From Gammaproteobacteria bacterium (GTDB lineage Bacteria > Pseudomonadota > Gammaproteobacteria > Steroidobacterales > Rariloculaceae): a DNA stretch of 6,785 nucleotides. The notes beneath the pieces were generated by a model. It was given only the letters and a program-made list of their open reading frames with translations. It did not search any database and was not told the DNA's origin. The position numbers were made by a program, and so were the translations under genes. Where the stretch lies: positions 1 to 6,785 of the forward strand of contig JAFGNC010000587.1 in NCBI GenBank assembly GCA_016927175.1. The letters run 5' to 3'. This document shows, piece after piece, positions 1 through 5,975 of this stretch. How positions within the stretch are numbered: position 1 is the stretch's first letter; each line of letters opens with the position of its first letter.

Positions 1-1
1 C

Positions 2-1837
2 GGCTCCAGCGTGCACATCATCCCGCACGGCATACCGGTCATGGACCGCCATGCCGATCAGCAGTCTCTGAAGGGAAAGTTCGGCGTGTCCGACCGCCGG
101 CTGCTGCTGACGTTCGGACTGCTGAGCCCCAACAAGGGCATCGAAACGGTGATTCGGGCACTACCCGCTGCGGTGCGCGCCTTTCCGGACCTGATTTATT
201 TCGTCGTGGGGGCCACTCACCCGGTCATACTGCGGCGCGAGGGCGAGGCGTATCGAATGATGCTCGAGCGTGAGGCCGAGAAGCTCGGCGTCAGAGACCA
301 CCTCGTGTTTCGCGGTCAGTTCGTCTCGAGCGACGAGCTGCGACAGTATCTGCAGGCCGCGGACGTTTTCGTGAGCCCCTATCTCAACGAGGCGCAGGTC
401 ACGAGCGGCGCGCTTTCGTATGCCATGGGTGCGGGTGCGGCTGTCGTGTCGACCCCCTACTGGCATGCGCAGGAGTTGCTGTCGGACGGGCGCGGCCGGC
501 TCTTTCCCTTCGGGGACCACGCCGCTCTCGGCGACACGCTGATCGATCTGCTCGGCTCGCCCCGGGAATTGCGGCGCGTGCGCGACGCTGCTCGGGCATT
601 CGCCGGCCCGATGGCGTGGCCGCGCATCGGGGACCGTTACGTCGATGTCATTCGAGATGCGCTGCAGGCTCCCGCGCAGCCACATTCCGTCGCCGCGGCA
701 CGCGAAACCGCGGCCGCCAGCGCCCTTCCGGAGCTTTGCCTCGATCATTTGCGGCGGCTGACCGACGATACCGGCATCATTCAGCACGCGACGTACGACG
801 TGCCGGCGCGTCGCAGCGGTTACTGCGTCGACGATAATGCGCGGGCGCTGATCGTGGCGGTGCAGGCGGATCGTGTGCAGGGGTCGGCGGACACGCGCGG
901 CCTGGTCACCACCTACCTCAGCTATCTGCTCGGCTCGCAGACCGACGACGGAAGCTTCTGCAACTTCATGACCTATGAACGCGCGCTGGACACGACGGCA
1001 CCGTCGGACGACTGTATCGGGCGGGCTATCTGGGCGCTGGGTGTCACCGCGAACCTGGCGGAGGATGAGGGCTGCCGGCTGCTGGCGCGGGAGATGCTGA
1101 CGCGTGCGCTGCCTCACGCGCGCGGCCTCGGGCCGCGCGGCACCGCGCTGGCGATTCTCGGACTCGTGAGCTTCCTCGACGCGGATCCCGGTGCGACCGA
1201 GGTACGCAATACGCTCGACAGCCTGGTCGTCGACCTGACGGAGCGCTACGACGACAACGCTACCGCCGATTGGCGCTGGTTCGAGCCGGCGCTCACCTAT
1301 GACAACGCCATCCTGCCGCTCGCGCTCTTCGCTGCGTACGGCGTGACCGGTGAGCGGGCAAGTCTGCGCGCGGCGCGCGAGTCCCTCGAGTTCCTGGAAG
1401 AGATCTGTTTCGATGGGGAGCGGCTGCACCTCGTGGGAAATACGGGTTGGCACAGCCGCGGCGGCGAGAAGGCGTGCGCCGACGAGCAGGCCATCGATGC
1501 CGCGGCCTTCGTGCTTGCTTTTTGCGGCGCATACGCCGTTACGCAGGACCGGCATTACCTGCGGCGCATGCGTGAAGCCTTCGCGTGGTTTCTCGGCGCC
1601 GATCGACTGAACCTGCCTTTGTACGACTTCACGACGCGGGGGTGTCGCGACGGGATGGGCATGGACCGCGTCAATCAGAACCAGGGTGCGGAGAGCACGA
1701 TCTGCTTCCTGATGTCGCTGCTCAAGATGCTCGAGCATGCTGGCGACGAGATCGAGCTCGGCGCGGAAGAGCCCCATCACCGCGGCGCGGAAGCGAGGCT
1801 CCAAACCGGCCGACTGTATGATCGACATCAAGCGTAG
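2..1837 (+). CDS. GT4-type glycosyltransferase with C-terminal helical domain (5' end missing)
   Basis: Probable cytoplasmic glycosyltransferase moving a sugar from a nucleotide-sugar donor to an unidentified acceptor. The frame is open to the left edge (Gly-Ser-Ser before the GTG at 11), so the true start and the N-terminal acceptor half of the GT-B fold lie outside; the GTG is probably internal. Numbering from the GTG codon, residues 3-9 read IIPHGIP and 32-43 LLTFGLLSPNKG, both typical of GT4 enzymes. Residues 122-152 (SPYLNEAQVTSG, then GAGAAVVSTPYWH) form the donor-sugar site. The second Glu of the classical E-x7-E motif is not in place; Tyr137 seems to sit there, which I believe is usual for this subgroup. 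After a linker (about 219-237), residues 238-590 form a mostly helical domain resembling an (alpha/alpha) barrel, with QHATYDVP, GYCVDDNARAL (270-280) and ADEQAIDAAAF. Its role is unknown. The reading frame ends 20 bases inside the GH130 gene, suggesting co-translation. Fold assignment is firm; donor and acceptor are not. Confidence 0.88.
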   Translation, partial: GSSVHIIPHGIPVMDRHADQQSLKGKFGVSDRRLLLTFGLLSPNKGIETVIRALPAAVRAFPDLIYFVVGATHPVILRREGEAYRMMLEREAEKLGVRDHLVFRGQFVSSDELRQYLQAADVFVSPYLNEAQVTSGALSYAMGAGAAVVSTPYWHAQELLSDGRGRLFPFGDHAALGDTLIDLLGSPRELRRVRDAARAFAGPMAWPRIGDRYVDVIRDALQAPAQPHSVAAARETAAASALPELCLDHLRRLTDDTGIIQHATYDVPARRSGYCVDDNARALIVAVQADRVQGSADTRGLVTTYLSYLLGSQTDDGSFCNFMTYERALDTTAPSDDCIGRAIWALGVTANLAEDEGCRLLAREMLTRALPHARGLGPRGTALAILGLVSFLDADPGATEVRNTLDSLVVDLTERYDDNATADWRWFEPALTYDNAILPLALFAAYGVTGERASLRAARESLEFLEEICFDGERLHLVGNTGWHSRGGEKACADEQAIDAAAFVLAFCGAYAVTQDRHYLRRMREAFAWFLGADRLNLPLYDFTTRGCRDGMGMDRVNQNQGAESTICFLMSLLKMLEHAGDEIELGAEEPHHRGAEARLQTGRLYDRHQA

Positions 1838-3287
1838 CCGGCACCGGCTGCTGCCGGACGCCCGGCGCGTGCTGGCGAAGCCCTACCTGCCGGGGGAGGA
1901 GGCTCTGCTGCCCGGAGCGTCGCGTGCGCATCTGTTGATGGAGCGGATACTCGCAGTTCCGGAGTCGCAGGTGGCGGCGCTGAATCGCGAGATTCTGCAG
2001 CGTTTCGAGCATCGCCATCATCGCTTCACCGAGGTGCTCGCGCGGCAGTTCGACAGCGTGGCGCACTACGTACCGGACGCCGCTCGACTGTCCGCGGAGC
2101 GCCGCCTGCTGATCGGTGCCTATTTCACGCACGAGTACTCGGTAGAGGCGGCCGCGCTGTTCAACCCGTCGATCGTGCTCGCGCCGGACCAGAGCGGCGT
2201 TGCGAGCGGATCGATTCGATTCGTGATGAGCTTGCGAGCGGTCGGCGAAGGGCACCTGTCCTCGATCGAGTTTCGTTCCGGGGTGCTCGACGCCACAGCG
2301 AGCATGACCATCGACGCGCCGGGAACGCGCCTCGTCGGCGGCCGGCGGACCCCGTACGGCGGGTTCGACAAAGCTCGTTTCACCACCAAGCTGCGCGAGC
2401 TCGACGCTGTCAATGAGCTGTCCTCGAGCGTGCTCGACCGGCTCGGAGCCACGTTCGCGCTGGACGAGCTGGAGCGCTCTCTCGACGCGCTCGAGACGCA
2501 CGGGACGCCCCACGCGATCTGGTTCGAGACGGTCAAGATCATCAGAGCCCTCGCATCGTCCAATTACGTGACGACGTTCCCGCCGGACTCCCAGCTCGGG
2601 GAGCGCGTCATCTTTCCGGCCGGGCCGAACGAGACCCGCGGCATGGAAGATGCGAGGTTCGTGCGTTTCGTTGACGACGACGGCGGCGTCAGGTACTACG
2701 CGACTTACACGGCGTACGACGGCTTCGAGATTCTGCCGCAGCTGATCGAGACGGAGGACTTTACGCGCTTCAGGATCTCTACCTTGAACGGTGCCGCCGC
2801 GCAGAACAAAGGCATGGCGCTGTTTCCGCGGCCGATCGACGGGAAGTACGTGATGCTGTCGCGCAAGGACCGGGAGAATCTCCACGTTTCAACGTCGGAC
2901 GACGTGCACTACTGGAACGACGTGACTGAGCTGTATCGCCCCCAGCAGCCCTGGGAGCTACTGCAGATCGGCAACTGCGGCGCGCCTATCGAGACGGAAT
3001 CCGGCTGGCTCGTGCTCACGCACGGCGTCGGGCCGATGCGCCGCTACGCCATCGGCGCCCTGTTGCTCGATCTGCACGATCCGCGTCGCGTGATCGGCTG
3101 GCTGCCGGAACCGCTGATCGAGCCCGATGAAAACGAGCGCGAAGGTTACGTGCCGAACGTCGTGTACACGTGCGGCGCAATCGTGCATGCCGGGCAACTG
3201 GTCATCCCTTACGGCTTTGCCGATGCCGGCATCGCGGTCGCGCGGCTCACGTTAGTCCATCTGCTCGACGCTCTGTTGTCGAGCTAG
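1818..3287 (+). CDS. GH130 family glycoside phosphorylase/hydrolase
   Basis: Five-bladed beta-propeller protein of the GH130 family (PF04041), whose known members phosphorolyse or hydrolyse beta-mannosides. The start at 1818 gives 489 residues; an in-frame ATG at 1737 would add 27 residues that look like translated shadow of the upstream gene (Ser/Arg/Lys-rich, no family character). No strong ribosome site precedes 1818, which fits coupling to the overlapping glycosyltransferase. Residues 1-110 are helical. The propeller then begins, with MSLRAVGEGHLSSIEFR near 137-153, a helical insertion at about 184-254, the signature GMEDARF (275-281; the ED-x-R Asp is the likely general acid by family analogy), YYATYTAYDGF (293-303), NKGMALFPR (330-338), THGVGPMRRYAIGALLLD (401-418) and a closing YGFADAGIAVA (465-475). 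There is no signal peptide, so it acts in the cytoplasm. The long N-terminus and the insertion set it apart from the short characterised mannosyl phosphorylases, so phosphorylase versus hydrolase and the linkage remain open. Confidence 0.9.
   Translation: MIDIKRSRHRLLPDARRVLAKPYLPGEEALLPGASRAHLLMERILAVPESQVAALNREILQRFEHRHHRFTEVLARQFDSVAHYVPDAARLSAERRLLIGAYFTHEYSVEAAALFNPSIVLAPDQSGVASGSIRFVMSLRAVGEGHLSSIEFRSGVLDATASMTIDAPGTRLVGGRRTPYGGFDKARFTTKLRELDAVNELSSSVLDRLGATFALDELERSLDALETHGTPHAIWFETVKIIRALASSNYVTTFPPDSQLGERVIFPAGPNETRGMEDARFVRFVDDDGGVRYYATYTAYDGFEILPQLIETEDFTRFRISTLNGAAAQNKGMALFPRPIDGKYVMLSRKDRENLHVSTSDDVHYWNDVTELYRPQQPWELLQIGNCGAPIETESGWLVLTHGVGPMRRYAIGALLLDLHDPRRVIGWLPEPLIEPDENEREGYVPNVVYTCGAIVHAGQLVIPYGFADAGIAVARLTLVHLLDALLSS
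3263..3284 (+). other. 7-bp perfect hairpin at the 3' end of the GH130 gene
   Basis: GCTCGAC (3263-3269) and GTCGAGC (3278-3284) are perfectly complementary around an 8-base loop and abut the TAG stop at 3285. No T-run follows (the next bases are TAGCCCCG), so it does not qualify as a standard intrinsic terminator. It could protect the 3' end of the message, or be chance in G+C-rich sequence. Confidence 0.3.
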
Positions 3288-3434
3288 CCCCGAGTCTTGG
3301 CCGGAGCATCTTCTCGGCGAGTCGCAGCGCTATTCCGGTCCGGGGTACGCCCGCTGCGATCCTCGTTGGTCGAATGCACGGCGACCTGATTCAGGATCGT
3401 CCGCTGCCGCGCGCCCCATGGAGCGGAAACGTTC
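3288..3434. other. Intergenic stretch without recognised genes
   Basis: First part of the 226-base gap between the GH130 gene and the dehydrogenase gene. A forward open frame of 114 codons (3170-3514) crosses it, but that frame starts inside the GH130 gene, is rich in Arg and Pro, and shows no family motif, so I read it as a shadow. No tRNA, small-RNA structure or T-rich terminator was seen here. Confidence 0.5.
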
Positions 3435-3501
3435 TCCAGGTGCGCTCCTGGACTGGTTCGAAGAACCTCATGGTATTCTCCGGCAATAGAAGGAATATTC
3501 C
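3435..3501. promoter_or_regulatory. Cluster of short perfect dyads upstream of the dehydrogenase gene (candidate operators)
   Basis: Three perfect inverted repeats lie within 67 bases: TCCAGG-N6-CCTGGA (3435-3452), GGTTC-N3-GAACC (3455-3467) and the uninterrupted palindrome GGAATATTCC (3492-3501). A weaker TATT-N7-AATA dyad (3474-3488) lies between the last two. They end 12 bases before the ATG at 3514. The placement suits protein binding sites around a promoter; no known regulator's consensus was recognised. The LysR-type protein encoded downstream is one possible binder, but none of the dyads is a clean T-N11-A box. Confidence 0.4.
3471..3479 (+). promoter_or_regulatory. Possible extended -10 promoter element
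   Basis: TGGTATTCT reads as an extended -10 (TGn followed by TATTCT, four of six matches to TATAAT). No convincing -35 hexamer is found 16-18 bases upstream, which extended -10 promoters can tolerate. It lies about 35 bases before the dehydrogenase start, in the only sizeable gap of the window. Confidence 0.3.
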
Positions 3502-3507
3502 GGGGGG
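3502..3507 (+). promoter_or_regulatory. G-rich ribosome binding site for the dehydrogenase gene
   Basis: A run of six G lies six bases before the ATG at 3514. This is the right distance and supports that start, though it is a G-only variant of the usual AGGAGG. It directly abuts the GGAATATTCC palindrome, so a protein bound there could also hinder ribosome loading if the palindrome is transcribed. Confidence 0.5.
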
Positions 3508-3513
3508 CACCTG

Positions 3514-4731
3514 ATGAGATCCACAGGTCTACGTATCGCTGTTGCTGCGCTCGTCTCCGCTGTCGTCGCCGCGCCGGCCGCCGGCCAGGACCGCGGGGGC
3601 CTCCCGGTCGCGCCGCTGCCGGACGCGCCGTGGGAATACCGCACGGCCTCGGCCGACATCCGCGTCAGCGTGCTGACCGACGGACTCGAGAACCCCTGGA
3701 GCCTCGAGTTCCTGCCGGATGCGTCGATCCTGATCACGGAGCGGAACGGCCGCCTGCGTCATTTCGAGAACGGGGTGCTGTCCGATCCGATCCCCGGGCT
3801 GCCCGAGGTGCGGTCCGACAACTTCATCAGCGGCCTGCACGACATCAAGCTGCACCCGGACTTCGAGCGGAACAGGCTGGTCTATTGGGTCTACAACAAG
3901 CCTGTGGCCGACGCTGACGAGGGCGCGAGCCGCGCGGGCCGCGGCGGTCGCGGTGGCGGCCGTGTGTTGACCGTTGCTCGCGGTGTCTTCGACGGCAAGG
4001 CGCTGACGAGCGTCGAGAACATCGTGAGCCCCGAAGGCGCGAGCACGGTATCGCGCCTGCTGTTCCTGCCGGACGGCACGCTGCTGGTCAGCACCTGGGG
4101 CGAGCCGGGCGACATGGCTCAGGACAAGATGGGCCTCTCCGGCAAGATCCTGCGTTACAACGACGACGGCACGATACCGGACGACAATCCCTTCGTCGGC
4201 GTCGAAGGCTACCGGCCCGAGATCTATTCGCTCGGGCATCGCACGCCGGAGAGCCTGGTCTGGCACGAGCCCACCGGCACGATCTGGGAGAGCGAGATGG
4301 GGCCGAACGGCGGCGACGAGATCAACATCATCGAGGCCGGGGGCAACTACGGCTGGCCGCTCGTGAGCCTCGGTCGTTCCTACGCAGGTCCCTATCAGCC
4401 GGAGGGCTTCGAGCTCGACGGCATGATTGCGCCGGTCGTCAACTTCGTCCCGTCGATCTCGACCGCGGGCATGACCTTCTACACGGGCACGCGGATTTCC
4501 GGATGGACCGGGAATCTCTTCATCGGCGGAGTGCGCTTCGGCGAAATCCCGGGCACGGGGCAGATCCAGCGCATCGTCTTCAACGACGACATGGAAGAGA
4601 TTCGCCGCGAGTCGCTGCTGCAGGACAAGCGCTGGCGCATTCGCGACATCCGTCAGGGCCCCGACGAGCTGCTCTACGTGATTACGGACGAAAGAAACGG
4701 TGCGTTGCTCAGGATCGAGCCGCTCGACTGA
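3514..4731 (+). CDS. Exported PQQ-dependent sugar dehydrogenase-like protein (GSDH/YliI family)
   Basis: Soluble six-bladed beta-propeller of the glucose/sorbosone dehydrogenase family (PF07995), whose members oxidise aldoses with bound PQQ in the periplasm. Residues 1-24 form a signal peptide with probable cleavage PAAG|QD. Family motifs follow in order: LENPWSLEFLPDASILITERNG (split at 58-69 and 70-79), LHDIKLHPDFERNRL (108-122), RLLFLPDGTLLVST (181-194), LSGKILRYNDDGTIPDDNPF (208-227), YSLGHRTPESL (238-248), ESEMGPNGGDEIN (259-271), GGNYGWP (276-282), GMTFYTG (319-325) and WRIRDI (374-379). The two Arg of the last motif match PQQ-contacting arginines of Acinetobacter glucose dehydrogenase. 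Against that enzyme, the catalytic His position appears to be Ser177 and the Asn after the GHR arginine is Thr244. A Gly/Arg-rich loop (139-150) is inserted early. Length (405) is slightly above the usual 350-380. It probably heads a transcript with the next two genes. Fold is certain; PQQ binding and sugar oxidation are uncertain. Confidence 0.88.
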   Translation: MRSTGLRIAVAALVSAVVAAPAAGQDRGGLPVAPLPDAPWEYRTASADIRVSVLTDGLENPWSLEFLPDASILITERNGRLRHFENGVLSDPIPGLPEVRSDNFISGLHDIKLHPDFERNRLVYWVYNKPVADADEGASRAGRGGRGGGRVLTVARGVFDGKALTSVENIVSPEGASTVSRLLFLPDGTLLVSTWGEPGDMAQDKMGLSGKILRYNDDGTIPDDNPFVGVEGYRPEIYSLGHRTPESLVWHEPTGTIWESEMGPNGGDEINIIEAGGNYGWPLVSLGRSYAGPYQPEGFELDGMIAPVVNFVPSISTAGMTFYTGTRISGWTGNLFIGGVRFGEIPGTGQIQRIVFNDDMEEIRRESLLQDKRWRIRDIRQGPDELLYVITDERNGALLRIEPLD

Positions 4732-4748
4732 CGATTGCGCCAGACTTA

Positions 4749-4774
4749 TGGAGCGGACAGCTGGAGCGGACAGC
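4749..4774 (+). repeat. Perfect 13-base tandem duplication between the two exported-protein genes
   Basis: TGGAGCGGACAGC occurs twice in direct succession (4749-4761 and 4762-4774) in the 60-base gap after the dehydrogenase stop. It has no internal dyad and ends 17 bases before the next ATG. It may be a recent slippage duplication or a spaced pair of binding sites; at two copies it could vary between strains. Confidence 0.7.
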
Positions 4775-4783
4775 CGTAACGAC

Positions 4784-4788
4784 AGGGA
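4784..4788 (+). promoter_or_regulatory. Ribosome binding site deciding between two adjacent ATG starts
   Basis: AGGGA lies three bases before the ATG at 4792 and six before a second in-frame ATG at 4795. The spacing favours 4795 slightly. The choice only adds or removes one Met from the signal peptide and does not affect the mature protein. Confidence 0.5.
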
Positions 4789-4791
4789 AAC

Positions 4792-5940
4792 ATGATGCCA
4801 AAAACGAACATCTTTTCGCGGCCGGCGATCGCCGCCGCGGTCCTCGCCGGTCTCTCGACTCCGGCGCTTGCCCACCACGGCTTCGGCCTTTTCCAGATGG
4901 AGGAGGAAGGGACCTGGTCCGGCACTCTGACGAAGATGAACCTCGTCAACCCGCACTCGTACATGGAGCTCGACTCGGTCGGCGAGAATGGCGAGATCGT
5001 GCACATGCGCTGCGAGATGCGCGCCGCGTCACTGCTCCGGCGCGCGGGCTGGGACACGGACATGTTCGTCGTCGGCGCGCATGTCGAGATCTACGGCCGC
5101 CCGCACCGGGACGATCCCACGGCCTGCTACATCGAGACGTTCACGCTCGACGACTCGGTCGAGGTCAACCGCAACGATCAGTTCGTGACGGACGCGCCGG
5201 TCGATTTCTCGAACCGGCCGCTTCGTCTCGCCGACGGGCAGATCAACCTGAGCGGCGACTGGGCCGTCGAACAGCTCGTGCTGACGATCGGGCCCGAAGG
5301 CGGCAACGGCTCGATGGTGCCGCGGAGCCTGACAGAGGCGTTCGCGAGCGGCGAGCTCACGATCGAGGAGATTCGGGCGATGCAGCCGCCGAGGCCCCAA
5401 GCCGTCTACACCGAAGAAGGCGAGGCCGCGGCCCAGGCGTTCGACCGGCGCTCGCCCGAGGACAATCCCTGGTTCGCCTGCAAACCGACGAGCATCATCC
5501 GCGACTGGACGGCTGACTGGCCGATCAATCGCTTCGTGCAGAGAATCACGGCCGAGGGCGAGGCGGTCATCGACATCACCTACGGCCTCTACAACTTCGA
5601 GCGCCGCATCCACGTCGGCATGGAAGCGCACCCGGCGGATCTCGAGCCGAGCTATTCCGGGCATTCGATCGGCCGGTGGGAGGGCGACACGCTCGTCGTC
5701 GATACGATCGGCTTCGCGGCGGGAGTCCTGTCGCCGCCGACCAGGAACAGCGAGCAGCTGCATATCGTCGAGCGCTTCACGCTCGATCCCGAAACGATGT
5801 CGCTCACGCGCGAGTACACCGCGACCGATCCCGTCTATCTCGCGGAGCCGTACGAGAGCTACGACGTCATGTATCTGTCGGATGTGCCGTTTCAGCCGGC
5901 GGAGTGCGTCGACATGACGCCGGAGTTTCAGCCGGAGTGA
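4792..5940 (+). CDS. Exported DUF6152-like protein with GHSIGRWEGDTLVVDT domain
   Basis: Secreted protein of unknown function. Residues 1-27 form a signal peptide with an Ala-Leu-Ala cleavage site, so the mature chain should begin His28-His29-Gly-Phe. The N-terminal part (28-120) resembles DUF6152: HHGF at the start, a GTWSGTLTKMNLVNPHS strand-turn segment (40-56, with NPH at 53-55), then HMRCEM (71-76) and ACYIE (111-115), whose Cys74 and Cys112 could form a disulfide. A linker of about 100 residues follows. The C-terminal part (about 225-382) has PWFACKP, RRIHVG and GHSIGRWEGDTLVVDT (290-305) ending in a VERF segment; this domain recurs in hypothetical exported proteins of Proteobacteria and Acidobacteria. 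Cys230 and Cys372 are the other two cysteines. There is no transmembrane segment beyond the signal and no lipobox. It follows the dehydrogenase by 60 bases, so a shared periplasmic role is likely. No enzymatic activity can be assigned. Start is at 4792 or 4795. Confidence 0.85.
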   Translation: MMPKTNIFSRPAIAAAVLAGLSTPALAHHGFGLFQMEEEGTWSGTLTKMNLVNPHSYMELDSVGENGEIVHMRCEMRAASLLRRAGWDTDMFVVGAHVEIYGRPHRDDPTACYIETFTLDDSVEVNRNDQFVTDAPVDFSNRPLRLADGQINLSGDWAVEQLVLTIGPEGGNGSMVPRSLTEAFASGELTIEEIRAMQPPRPQAVYTEEGEAAAQAFDRRSPEDNPWFACKPTSIIRDWTADWPINRFVQRITAEGEAVIDITYGLYNFERRIHVGMEAHPADLEPSYSGHSIGRWEGDTLVVDTIGFAAGVLSPPTRNSEQLHIVERFTLDPETMSLTREYTATDPVYLAEPYESYDVMYLSDVPFQPAECVDMTPEFQPE

Positions 5941-5975
5941 GAGGTAAGCGGGGCTGACATAAGCACGAAGGCATA

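Noticed and set aside
122..152. Missing second Glu of the E-x7-E motif in the glycosyltransferase as a sign of inactivity
   Set aside because: The surrounding NEAQVTSG and STPYWH segments look like an intact subgroup variant, which I recall as usual for GT4 proteins of this type, so it is not evidence of a broken enzyme.
161..1831. 556-codon open frame on the minus strand
   Set aside because: It lies wholly antisense to the glycosyltransferase gene, its translation is Arg/Val/Ala-rich without any family motif, and such mirrors are expected in G/C-biased codons.
1722..2885. 387-codon open frame on the minus strand
   Set aside because: Antisense shadow of the GH130 gene with biased Arg/Val composition and no domain.
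3529..5004. 491-codon open frame on the minus strand
   Set aside because: Antisense to the dehydrogenase-like gene and the start of the next one, both of which have clear family motifs; the reverse translation has no recognisable domain.
4503..5516. 337-codon forward frame spanning the gap between the two exported-protein genes
   Set aside because: It overlaps two well-supported genes in another frame, and the translation is dominated by Arg, Ala and Pro, typical of a shifted frame.
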